From positions 1 through 10,730 of the forward strand of contig DQZA01000111.1 of the NCBI GenBank assembly GCA_011042035.1: DNA of 10,730 bases. The letters are read 5' to 3'. The notes beneath the pieces are model-generated. The model searched no databases and was not told where the DNA came from. It was given only the letters and a program-made list of their open reading frames with translations. This DNA comes from Desulfobacteraceae bacterium (GTDB taxonomy: Bacteria > Desulfobacterota > DSM-4660 > Desulfatiglandales > Desulfatiglandaceae). The position numbers and the translations under genes are program-made. Positions 1 to 6,828 of this stretch are shown here, in pieces; within the stretch, counting starts at the first letter, position 1; every line of letters starts with the position of its first letter.

Positions 1-1084
1 TAATTGCATCATCCAACATCTTGGCACACTGGGGGCAGGCCACAGCTACGGTATCGGCGCCGGTTTCAATGGCCTGCCTTACCCTGATCCTATTAGGAGC
101 CTCATCTCCTCCGCCCAGAATATCCGTGAAAAAATTGCCTCCACCACCACCGCAACAAAATGAATTCTCGCTGTGCTGGAGCATTTCCACGAACTGGATA
201 CCAGGAATGGACTGAAGGATTTTCCGGGGTGCAGCATATTCGCCATTATGCCTTCCCAGGTAACAGGGATCATGATAAGTGACCTTTGCCTGGTATTCGC
301 CAATGTTCGGTTCTTGGGTCTCAATGAGGCGGGCAATTATCTGGGTGTAATGAAAGACTTCAAAGTTACCCCCTAATTGTGGGTAATAATTTTTAAAGGC
401 ATTCAGGGCATGCGGGTCTAAGGTAATAATTTTATTAACTCCCAACTGCCTGAAAAGAGCAATGTTTTGCTCGGCAAGGGATTCAAAGAGGCCCACCTCT
501 CCCAGGGTCATAACTTCATTCCCATCGCAGATTTCCTTTTCGCCAAGGATACCAAAAGAGATTCCGTTCTTGGCAAGTATATGAGCCACGGCTTTTGTAA
601 TGCCTTTTGCCCGTTCATCATAAGAGCCCACATCACCTACGTAAAATAGATATTCCTGCCCCTGGTAAGGTTGAACCGCTGTGCCCTCGGCCCACTTGCC
701 CCGCTGCTCAGCAGGCTGCTTGTAAGCGTTTCCGCTAATGCTAATGTTTTTGAAATAGTCCCGAACGGGAGGAGGGATAATTCCCTTGTTTACAAGTTCC
801 TCTCGCGCGGCCATGAATATGTTTACTAGGTCTTCTCTAAAGGTAAATACACAGTGTTCAACACAATTAGCGCAAGTGGCGCATGAAAACAGTATTTCCT
901 GGAAACGCTCGCTGTTTTCTATCTCATTGTTGAGCCATGCGCGTATCAGCCACATTCTGCCACCCGGAGAATATGTTTCAAAGCCAAATTTTCGGTAAGT
1001 GGGGCAGTTGAAGTCAATGTAGTCGCTGGTAAATTTGCAGTATCCGCACCTAAAGCATCTGTGAATGATATCCTCGTATTTCAT
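1..1084 (-). CDS. Ferredoxin-type [4Fe-4S] / CCG-domain iron-sulfur oxidoreductase subunit (HdrD/GlcF-like), C-terminus cut by window edge
   Basis: The frame is open from ATG at 1084 to the left edge (361 codons, no stop seen). The ATG directly abuts the TAA of the upstream FAD gene, so translation is probably coupled. Residues 10-27 carry CxxCxxC plus a further Cys at 27. Residues 68-78 carry CATCANCVEHC (C68, C71, C74, C78). These should hold two [4Fe-4S] clusters. Two CCG-type domains follow. The second is canonical: HDPCYLGRH with C274, FCCGGGGG with C310/C311, and ACPQC with C350/C353, as in heterodisulfide reductase HdrD/HdrB, GlpC and GlcF. The first (about 146-235) keeps the family pattern but has Asp, Asn or Ala at most cysteine positions (YVGDVGSYD, EICDGNEV, DPHALN). 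Expected role: cytoplasmic or membrane-face electron carrier taking electrons from the neighbouring flavoprotein. Its physiological acceptor is unknown. Confidence in the family is high; substrate-level function is open. Confidence 0.9.
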   Translation of the reverse strand, partial: MKYEDIIHRCFRCGYCKFTSDYIDFNCPTYRKFGFETYSPGGRMWLIRAWLNNEIENSERFQEILFSCATCANCVEHCVFTFREDLVNIFMAAREELVNKGIIPPPVRDYFKNISISGNAYKQPAEQRGKWAEGTAVQPYQGQEYLFYVGDVGSYDERAKGITKAVAHILAKNGISFGILGEKEICDGNEVMTLGEVGLFESLAEQNIALFRQLGVNKIITLDPHALNAFKNYYPQLGGNFEVFHYTQIIARLIETQEPNIGEYQAKVTYHDPCYLGRHNGEYAAPRKILQSIPGIQFVEMLQHSENSFCCGGGGGNFFTDILGGGDEAPNRIRVRQAIETGADTVAVACPQCAKMLDDAI

Positions 1085-2467
1085 TTAACAAACCTCCCAG
1101 TTGCCTGGATTCATGATACCGTTGGGGTCCAGATTTGCCTTGATTATTTCCATGAGCTTGCGGGTGTTGGGATCCATATGAGCGATAGCCAGTTTTTGCT
1201 CATTTACCGTAGGTTTCCAGTGTAGTCCTCCTATGTCCAAGACAAAATCGCTGACTTCTTTAATGGCATTGCGCGTCCGCTCCATCATGTCAGCGTCGGC
1301 CCGATTGAAGGCAAAGGCAAATGCGAACATGGCGGCATGACCGCAATCAATGATTCTGACCATGCCCGAGTAAGCCAAATCATATTTGGCCGCCAAGTCC
1401 TGGAGTTTTTTCATACACTCTGGATATGCTTCAAGCATAATGATGGGGCCTGAATATTCAAAGCCTCCCCCCTTTTTTACATCAGCCAGTCTACTGGCAC
1501 TGCGCTGAGGAGATTCGAGTAGCACGGGCTTCATTATGGGAGGAATACCCATGAACCCTCCGTCCTTGCTCTTTATAAAAGGGTCCAGGGCATGCCAAAT
1601 CATTTTTCGTTTGAACTCAAGCTCTTCCTCAGTATCCCCCGTAATGTAAAAGCTGACATGGTGATTATCCTTAAACATCATGGGCTTGGGCTGGGTGAAA
1701 ACCAATATGTCTTCGGCCATTTCGGTATGGGTTATCTCAAAAACTATATCAGGGACTAGTTCTGCACGATCGGTCACGAAGATTTCCACGTCCCTTAGAT
1801 TTTTTTTGGGATATAGTTTGACAGCTACTTTTGTGATAATACCTGTTGAGCCGAACCAACCCAGGAACATACCAGAGAGATCCGGCATAGGAGCCCCTTT
1901 AGAAAACCAGCTCCCCGAAAGTGCACAAGAGCCTATCCTGCATACGTCTCCAGTACCAGTCACAACTTCCAAGCCACTTACCAGATCTGAGTTGAAGCCA
2001 TATTGCTGCGTCAATCTGCCCTGCCCGTGGATAGACACATTGGCGGCGATGGTGGCGGTAGGCGGTGCATCAGGAACACTATGGCGCAACCTTGGATGGT
2101 GTCTTTCCAAATATGACTTCAGTACGCCTTGGGAGGTGCCTCCCTCAACTAGTGCATAGCGGGCCTTCTCATTGACCTCAAGGATTTTATTCATACGCTT
2201 CATATCTACAATAATTCCACCCTTTAAGGGTATGACCAGACCGGTCAGCGCAAGACCCGCACCCATAGGCACAACAGGTATCTTTTCCTGGTTAGCAAGC
2301 CTTATGATTTGTTGTATTTGCTTTGTGGATTGGGGGAGCACCACGTAATCGGGTGAATGAGCAGGCATAAGTCCTGGATCACGGGCGTAAAAATAGCGTT
2401 CTTCTGACGCCGTTGAAACATATTCGGGTCCCACAATGTTGGCTAGTAGACGTGCGATGCGCTCCAT
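1085..2467 (-). CDS. FAD-binding oxidoreductase, PCMH/VAO fold (GlcD-like), paralogue of the gene at 3761
   Basis: A 460-aa flavoprotein. I chose ATG 2467 rather than the in-frame ATG at 2521 because GGAGG lies just upstream at normal spacing, because the protein start then aligns with its paralogue (MERIARLLANIVG versus MGVYESLVNIVG), and because the earlier start would overlap the preceding gene by 50 bp. The N-terminal FAD_binding_4 (PCMH) domain shows DYVVLPQST (40-48), PMGAGLALTG (67-76) followed by KGGIIVDMKRMNKI (82-95), and YGFNSDLVSGLEVV (156-169). The C-terminus ends with LDPNGIMNPGNW, the conserved closing segment of GlcD, D-lactate dehydrogenase and 4-cresol dehydrogenase type proteins. 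It starts 4 nt after the upstream Fe-S gene and abuts the downstream one, so an FAD plus Fe-S complex is likely. The GEHGxG catalytic-His segment of GlcD-type enzymes is replaced by GGLHWKPT (413-420), so the substrate should not be assumed to be glycolate or lactate. Confidence 0.92.
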   Translation of the reverse strand: MERIARLLANIVGPEYVSTASEERYFYARDPGLMPAHSPDYVVLPQSTKQIQQIIRLANQEKIPVVPMGAGLALTGLVIPLKGGIIVDMKRMNKILEVNEKARYALVEGGTSQGVLKSYLERHHPRLRHSVPDAPPTATIAANVSIHGQGRLTQQYGFNSDLVSGLEVVTGTGDVCRIGSCALSGSWFSKGAPMPDLSGMFLGWFGSTGIITKVAVKLYPKKNLRDVEIFVTDRAELVPDIVFEITHTEMAEDILVFTQPKPMMFKDNHHVSFYITGDTEEELEFKRKMIWHALDPFIKSKDGGFMGIPPIMKPVLLESPQRSASRLADVKKGGGFEYSGPIIMLEAYPECMKKLQDLAAKYDLAYSGMVRIIDCGHAAMFAFAFAFNRADADMMERTRNAIKEVSDFVLDIGGLHWKPTVNEQKLAIAHMDPNTRKLMEIIKANLDPNGIMNPGNWEVC

Positions 2468-2471
2468 TACG

Positions 2472-3500
2472 CTATTCCTCCGGCAAGGGTTTTTCACCAA
2501 TGGCCATTTTGCATAGGTCAATCATGTGTACTGGGATGATTCCCTTCTTGGCTACTTTATCTCCCAATGTATTCTGGCAGGCAGGGCAGTTAAAAACACA
2601 GTATTTGGCACCATGGCTTATCATATCTTCAATATTTTTTGTTTGTACTTCATTGGCCAGATCATATCCGTAGAGCATTGCAAATATGCCTCCGCAGCAA
2701 AGGGCATTCTCGTCTTGATATTCTCGCTCAACAAGCTCTGCCCCTATTAGCTCCATGATTTGACGTACACGGCGGTGCTTGTCTGACGAAAGGCGCGAAG
2801 AACATGGTCGCTGATAAGTTACCTTTATGTTTAAGGGGCGGAGCTGCTCCTTTAACTCCTGCAGCCGCTCATACAGGTAATCAAAATAGTGAATGGGTTT
2901 AAAAGGTACCTCTATCCCATAAGCTGGGGCCAGATGCGCAAATGATCCATAACATTCATCGTGGAGGCATACAACCTCTTCGACCCCTAACTTTTTGAAA
3001 TTTTCCATGACCATTGGAAGCCTTTTCTTGATAATCGAAGTGTTTGCAAAATGTATGTAAACCACGTTACAGAAAAACTCCTGGCCGAACACAAATGACG
3101 GGGAGAGGTCCTCAAAAAGCTTGCCCTTTGCCATGTCCAGAAGCTCTGGCATATACCCAAATGAGAGAACTTTCTTGCCGATTTGACCTACTTTGTACTT
3201 TCCCTGCGGTTCACCGATATTTATCCATTGGGTTGTTATGGCTCTTGGTGCTGTTAGCAGACCCTTTTCTTCCCTTTTTTCTGTGATAAGATAAAATGGA
3301 TGATTGCCTCTTTTGCAATATTCCTCACATGCATAACAGGTTACGCATGAATCAAAGACAATCGAATCCTCACCGCGGGCGATTCTTAACATCTCGGCCT
3401 TTGCTTGATCCTTATCCACATCAATAAACCTGCACTTTACAAGGCAATCAGCGGTAGGACAGGTCTCGCAAACCTTTTCATCAAACTGAAGTTTGGGCAT
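2472..3500 (-). CDS. (Fe-S)-binding CCG-domain protein, first gene of the minus-strand redox operon
   Basis: A 342-aa protein. ATG 3500 is preferred over the ATG at 3530 because AGGAGG lies 7 nt upstream and the cysteine motif then begins at residue 11, as usual for the family. Two ferredoxin-like clusters are visible: C11xxC14, C19, C23, and the classic CxxCxxCxxxC at C52, C55, C58, C62. The C-terminal CCG domain is complete: RPCSS with C233, ALCCGG with C268/C269, and NCPAC with C305/C308, as in HdrB/HdrD, GlpC and LutA-type subunits. The middle CCG-like segment has only C144 and a CLHDEC pair (C178, C183) and no CCG core. No membrane segment or signal peptide is seen, so it should be cytoplasmic or bound to a membrane partner. 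It likely transfers electrons between the FAD subunit encoded 4 nt downstream and a thiol, quinone or ferredoxin-type acceptor. The acceptor is inference; the family assignment is not in doubt. Confidence 0.9.
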   Translation of the reverse strand: MPKLQFDEKVCETCPTADCLVKCRFIDVDKDQAKAEMLRIARGEDSIVFDSCVTCYACEEYCKRGNHPFYLITEKREEKGLLTAPRAITTQWINIGEPQGKYKVGQIGKKVLSFGYMPELLDMAKGKLFEDLSPSFVFGQEFFCNVVYIHFANTSIIKKRLPMVMENFKKLGVEEVVCLHDECYGSFAHLAPAYGIEVPFKPIHYFDYLYERLQELKEQLRPLNIKVTYQRPCSSRLSSDKHRRVRQIMELIGAELVEREYQDENALCCGGIFAMLYGYDLANEVQTKNIEDMISHGAKYCVFNCPACQNTLGDKVAKKGIIPVHMIDLCKMAIGEKPLPEE

Positions 3501-3559
3501 AAGGTGGCCTCCTCCCATGTGCAAGAGCAATAAGCTAAAACTCGACGATGATACGGGGA

Positions 3560-3589
3560 AACTTAGTCCAAGGTCTTAAATGGTGTCAA
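3560..3589 (-). promoter_or_regulatory. Possible sigma-70-type promoter for the minus-strand Fe-S/FAD operon
   Basis: On the minus strand a perfect TTGACA (3589-3584) is followed after 18 bp by TAAGTT (3565-3560), which matches only three of six -10 positions. The start would fall near 3553, about 50 nt upstream of ATG 3500. The -35 is convincing and the -10 is weak. Confidence 0.35.
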
Positions 3590-3613
3590 GGATTAAGGCC
3601 ACTTTCTTGTACA

Positions 3614-3642
3614 TTGACATCCCATCAGCAATAGAATAATAG
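3614..3642 (+). promoter_or_regulatory. Possible sigma-70-type promoter for the plus-strand operon
   Basis: TTGACA at 3614-3619 is a perfect -35 box. It is followed after 17 bp by TAATAG (3637-3642), or after 15 bp by the closer match AATAAT (3635-3640). The start would be near 3649, giving a leader of about 110 nt before ATG 3761. The -10 match is mediocre. Confidence 0.4.
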
Positions 3643-3677
3643 CTATCAATGTGGCCGAAACACGTGGTCTTAAGGTT

Positions 3678-3693
3678 TGGCCTTAAAATTGCC
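3678..3693 (+). promoter_or_regulatory. Sigma-54-like -24/-12 promoter element upstream of the plus-strand FAD gene
   Basis: TTGGCCTTAAAATTGCC places GG (3679-3680) and GC (3691-3692) exactly 10 bp apart, with TGGC and TTGC cores matching the RpoN consensus TGGCAC-N5-TTGCA. Transcription would start near 3704, leaving a leader of about 57 nt before ATG 3761. It overlaps the palindrome TTAAGG-N5-CCTTAA. If real, an enhancer-binding activator should act from upstream; none is encoded in the window. Confidence 0.45.
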
Positions 3694-3760
3694 TTTTTTG
3701 TGCCCTGACCGTTATTGCACAATGCAGGGCAGGGGAGCTGGGGAAAAGAGGAGGAGCTTC

Positions 3761-5140
3761 ATGGGCGTCTATGAATCGCTTGTTAATATCGTAGGGGCAG
3801 AGAGGGTTTCAAGGGGTCAGGAGGAGATCTATTTTTATTCCAGAGATTCGGGGGCCCAACCGCCCGGAAAGGCGGATTATGTGGTGTTACCCAAGAGCAC
3901 TCAGGAGGTGCAAGAGATAGTCATGCTGGCAAACCGTGAAAGGGTTCCCATTACCCCGATGGGCGGGGGTTTTACCCTTTCTTCGCTGGCCGTACCTAAA
4001 AAAGGTGGCATTGTGTTGGATATGAAGGGGATGAACAGAATCCTGGAAGTCAATGAAACAAGTCGATATGCTGTGATAGAGGCGGGTGTAACACAGGCCG
4101 CCTTGAGGTCGTACCTGAAAAGAAATTATCCGGATTTACAGCACTCAACGCCCGAGGCGCCCCCAGCTGTCACGGTGGTAGGCAATGTTTTGATTCAGGG
4201 CCACGGCCACATCTCACCCCGCTATGGCGTGAATTCCGAAATGATAAATGGTATGGAGGTAGTACTACCTACTGGCGAGATTTGCAAGATTGGGGCTTGC
4301 TCTGTTGGGCCATCATGGTTCACAAGGGGGCCGCTACCTGAGTTGGCAGGCCTTTTTGTTGGATGGTATGGAACCACTGGAGTTGTGACAAAGCTGGGTA
4401 TTCGTCTTTATCCTCGACCCAAATACAGGGATGTTTTTGTGTTTTCAACAGATGACGTGGATTTGATCCCAGAGGCCATCGCTGGGGTAACCCGGCTGGA
4501 TCTTGTTGAGGACTTTTTCCTCATAAGCCAAGAAAAACCTGATTGGATGAATCGTGTGTTTTTCGTTCTTATCCTGTCGGGTCATTTTGAAGAAGAATTT
4601 GCACTGAAGCGGGATCTATACAAAAGATTTTTTCGTGACTTTGCCGGAGGCGGGAAGGTCGAATTTGTGGAAGACCTTCATCCGGCATTGAGGAAAAGAT
4701 TCCTGGATGTGCCTCCCTTGGCAGCCTTGGCCGCTGATTTTCGAAAGGGCGGGGGTTTTGAGTATACTGGTGCCATATTTCCCATTGAAAAGGTGCCAGA
4801 GGCATGGAGAAAGGGGATAGAGATTGCGCACCGCTATGGCATGTTATGCTCATATGTACATCAGGTACTCCCCGGGCCCTCTATAATGTTTGGCTTCAAT
4901 TATTCTTTCAATAGGGCAGATAAAAAGGACATTGAAAATACCAGGAGGGCCTTGAAAGAATCGAATAAATTAACTTATGACCTGGGGGGTATAGTATGGA
5001 AGGGTGAGCTTGGTGCTCAGAAGATGGCGATGGAAAGGATGGATTCAAACACCCTGAGACTTATCACCAGGGTTAAGGGGCTTTTGGATCCGAATGGAAT
5101 CATGAACCCGGGCAACTGGGATCCTGGAGACATCAGTTGA
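3761..5140 (+). CDS. FAD-binding oxidoreductase, PCMH/VAO fold (GlcD-like), second paralogue
   Basis: A 459-aa flavoprotein. ATG 3761 is chosen over the ATG at 3677 because GAGGAGG lies 6 nt upstream, the paralogue aligns from here, and the earlier start would sit inside the promoter region. FAD-domain motifs: DYVVLPKST (39-47), PMGGGFTLSS (66-75) followed by KGGIVLDMKGMNRI (81-94), and YGVNSEMINGMEVV (155-168). The GW[FY]G[ST]TG[IV][IV]TK segment and the terminal LDPNGIMNPGNW are shared with the minus-strand paralogue, and the two are clearly homologous along their whole length. Like its partner it lacks a GEHGxG motif (GGIVWKGELG, 409-418). It has no iron-sulfur gene in its own operon, so it may use the diverging operon's Fe-S subunits or form a two-flavoprotein complex as GlcD/GlcE do with GlcF. 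Substrate unknown. Its stop codon overlaps the coaE start. Confidence 0.92.
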   Translation: MGVYESLVNIVGAERVSRGQEEIYFYSRDSGAQPPGKADYVVLPKSTQEVQEIVMLANRERVPITPMGGGFTLSSLAVPKKGGIVLDMKGMNRILEVNETSRYAVIEAGVTQAALRSYLKRNYPDLQHSTPEAPPAVTVVGNVLIQGHGHISPRYGVNSEMINGMEVVLPTGEICKIGACSVGPSWFTRGPLPELAGLFVGWYGTTGVVTKLGIRLYPRPKYRDVFVFSTDDVDLIPEAIAGVTRLDLVEDFFLISQEKPDWMNRVFFVLILSGHFEEEFALKRDLYKRFFRDFAGGGKVEFVEDLHPALRKRFLDVPPLAALAADFRKGGGFEYTGAIFPIEKVPEAWRKGIEIAHRYGMLCSYVHQVLPGPSIMFGFNYSFNRADKKDIENTRRALKESNKLTYDLGGIVWKGELGAQKMAMERMDSNTLRLITRVKGLLDPNGIMNPGNWDPGDIS

Positions 5141-5802
5141 ATAGAGCGCAAGAGAGGACACAAGATGGGTTAATTAGCAGCCCGAGAGGTCTTATTCTTG
5201 GAGTGACAGGTGGCATTGCAAGCGGTAAGAGTACGGTTGCCAAAATGCTCCAAGATCTAGGCGCCCCAGTGATTGATTTTGACCTTTTGGCAAGGGAGGT
5301 GGTGGAGCCTGGGCAACCAGCGTGGAAGGAAATCGTTGATTATTTCGGATCGCACGTACTTGGGAAGGATGGTTTTGTTGATAGAAAAAGCCTTTCACAA
5401 ATAGTGTTCAAAGATCCAGAAAAAAGAAGGGTCCTAGAATCCATTACACACCCTCGCATTGCGGACCTGTATTTGTCCAAGGTTAAGGCCCTCATGCAAG
5501 AGCACCCTGACGCAATAGTTCAAGCAGTCATACCCCTTTTGTTTGAGACACATTTAGAAAATCTAGTAGATAAGATACTTGTTGTATATATCCCTCGGAA
5601 GATGCAGCTTGAGCGCCTCATGAAGCGTGATAAAATACCGCGGAAGCAGGCAGAGAATATTTTGAATGCCCAGTTACCAATTGAAGAAAAATTGAAATAT
5701 GCGGATTATGTAATACATAATGAAAAGGGATTGGAAGAGACCTTAATCCAGGTAAAAGCCCTTTGGGAATCATTGAACAGGGCACGCGAAAGGAGGGAGT
5801 AA
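5137..5802 (+). CDS. coaE: Dephospho-CoA kinase
   Basis: Catalyses the last step of coenzyme A synthesis, ATP-dependent 3'-phosphorylation of dephospho-CoA, in the cytoplasm. The protein has 221 aa, slightly above the usual 200 or so because of a 17-residue lead before the core. The Walker A P-loop GGIASGKS is at 25-32. The family-typical VIDFDLLAREVV (45-56, where DxD is usual) and THPRI (104-108) follow. The start is TTG 5137, whose bases overlap the TGA of the upstream gene (TTGA), with TGGAG 7 nt upstream. No in-frame ATG lies before the P-loop, so the TTG and translational coupling are likely. Placement between a flavoprotein and CoA-thioester genes fits a supply role but may be incidental. 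Identification is firm. Confidence 0.95.
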   Translation: MNRAQERTQDGLISSPRGLILGVTGGIASGKSTVAKMLQDLGAPVIDFDLLAREVVEPGQPAWKEIVDYFGSHVLGKDGFVDRKSLSQIVFKDPEKRRVLESITHPRIADLYLSKVKALMQEHPDAIVQAVIPLLFETHLENLVDKILVVYIPRKMQLERLMKRDKIPRKQAENILNAQLPIEEKLKYADYVIHNEKGLEETLIQVKALWESLNRARERRE

Positions 5803-5803
5803 C

Positions 5804-6766
5804 ATGAATAGTACACCGGTATCATTGCAGGAAGTCGATCGTGTTGAAATCCTAACATTGATGGACAATTACGTGGATGTGTTGTTAACGAATACAGATG
5901 TGGTGTATAGACCACCACTGGCAAAGGGTGGAGAAATCCCTGATGATACCCTGGTAGCTGAACATGGACTTTCTATGTTGATAACCCTGTATCGTGACGA
6001 CGAGGAACACACCATCCTCTTTGATACGGGCTATAGCAGCATTGGAGTGCTACACAATATGGAGATGCTTGAGATTGATCCTGCCGAGATCGAGGCTATT
6101 GTCATTAGCCATGGTCATATGGATCATACAGGAACCCTTTATCCCATATTAGAAAAGATTTCGGCCCCTATTCCGCTGGTAATTCATCCGGATGCTTTTG
6201 CATCCCCTCGTTATTTTGTCCTGGATGATGGAAGGAAACTCCTGTTCCCTCAAACGCTGGATAGGTCAAAACTTGAAAAACTCGGGGTAAGACTTATAGA
6301 GAGCCGCGAGGCGACACTCATTGCTGATGATATGGCCCTGGTAACCGGTGAGGTAGAACGTACTACTACCTTTGAGAAAGGCCTTCCCAACGCCTACCTT
6401 GAGAGAAACGGCAACATGGAAAAGGATCCCATCTCGGATGACCAGGCCATCGCGGTACATGTAAAAGGAAAGGGCCTTGTGGTTATATCAGGGTGTGCCC
6501 ATGCAGGCATAATAAATACGATCTTGTACATAAGAAAGGTCACCGGTGTTTCAGACGTACATGCGGTGTTGGGAGGATTTCATCTCTCCGGGGCCTTTTT
6601 TGAGCCAATTATTGAAGAGACCATAAATGAAATTAGGAAGTTGGACCCCAAAATTCTTGTGCCCATGCATTGCACCGGATGGAAGGCCATCCACCGATTT
6701 TCTGAAGAGTTTCCCGGTTCCTTTATACTTAATAGCGTGGGGTCCAGATTTACGATAAGCTCCTGA
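5804..6766 (+). CDS. MBL-fold metallohydrolase (dihydropteroate-synthase-like / RFAP-synthase-like group)
   Basis: A 320-aa metallo-beta-lactamase-fold protein with a strong GGAGGGAG ribosome binding site just before ATG 5804, one base after the coaE stop. The metal signature is ISHGHMDHTG (101-110), giving H103, H105, D107 and H108 of HxHxDH. Further ligand-type residues appear in SGCAHAG (H233), GGFHL (H260) and PMHCTG (H289). The long insertion between the first motif and SGCAHAG, together with GCAHAG and GGFHL, is typical of proteins annotated as 7,8-dihydropterin-6-methyl-4-(beta-D-ribofuranosyl)aminobenzene-5'-phosphate synthase-like. That name rests on an archaeal enzyme and should not be taken as the function here. 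In this operon a thioester or lactone hydrolase role is possible but is inference. It is cytoplasmic, with no signal peptide. Confidence 0.88.
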   Translation: MNSTPVSLQEVDRVEILTLMDNYVDVLLTNTDVVYRPPLAKGGEIPDDTLVAEHGLSMLITLYRDDEEHTILFDTGYSSIGVLHNMEMLEIDPAEIEAIVISHGHMDHTGTLYPILEKISAPIPLVIHPDAFASPRYFVLDDGRKLLFPQTLDRSKLEKLGVRLIESREATLIADDMALVTGEVERTTTFEKGLPNAYLERNGNMEKDPISDDQAIAVHVKGKGLVVISGCAHAGIINTILYIRKVTGVSDVHAVLGGFHLSGAFFEPIIEETINEIRKLDPKILVPMHCTGWKAIHRFSEEFPGSFILNSVGSRFTISS

Positions 6767-6828
6767 ATACTATTCAAGGTAATTGGTTTTTCACAGACCT
6801 TACCAGAACTAAGGGAGAATTGTACGGG

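Larger units (their letters stand above)
3501..3760. promoter_or_regulatory. Divergent control region between the two redox operons
   Basis: These 260 bp without a gene separate the diverging start codons at 3500 and 3761. They contain a TTGACA -35 box on each strand arranged back to back (minus 3589-3584, plus 3614-3619), a sigma-54-like element at 3678-3693, and inverted repeats. One repeat is ACATTGA (3611-3617) with TCAATGT (3646-3652). Another is TTAAGG-N5-CCTTAA (3670-3686). A third pairs GGCCAC (3597-3602) with GTGGCC (3651-3656). The layout suggests shared regulation of the FAD paralogues on either side. No riboswitch or RNA gene is recognisable. Confidence 0.6.

Noticed and set aside
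121..155. CCACCACCACC-like run near the left edge
   Set aside because: It encodes the glycine run of the CCG motif in the minus-strand protein, so it is coding and not a repeat element.
79..336. Short minus-strand open frame near the left edge
   Set aside because: It is out of frame with the real Fe-S gene, which runs across this stretch with intact CCG motifs.
1680..2159. 159-codon open frame on the plus strand
   Set aside because: It lies wholly inside the minus-strand FAD gene, which has clear family motifs; the plus-strand translation shows no recognisable domain.
3677..3760. Upstream in-frame ATG extending the plus-strand FAD protein by 28 residues
   Set aside because: It overlaps the sigma-54-like promoter, has no ribosome binding site, and the paralogue starts at the later ATG.
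5165..5173. ATG near the coaE start
   Set aside because: It is out of frame with the P-loop and hits a stop within a few codons; the TTG at 5137 fits better.
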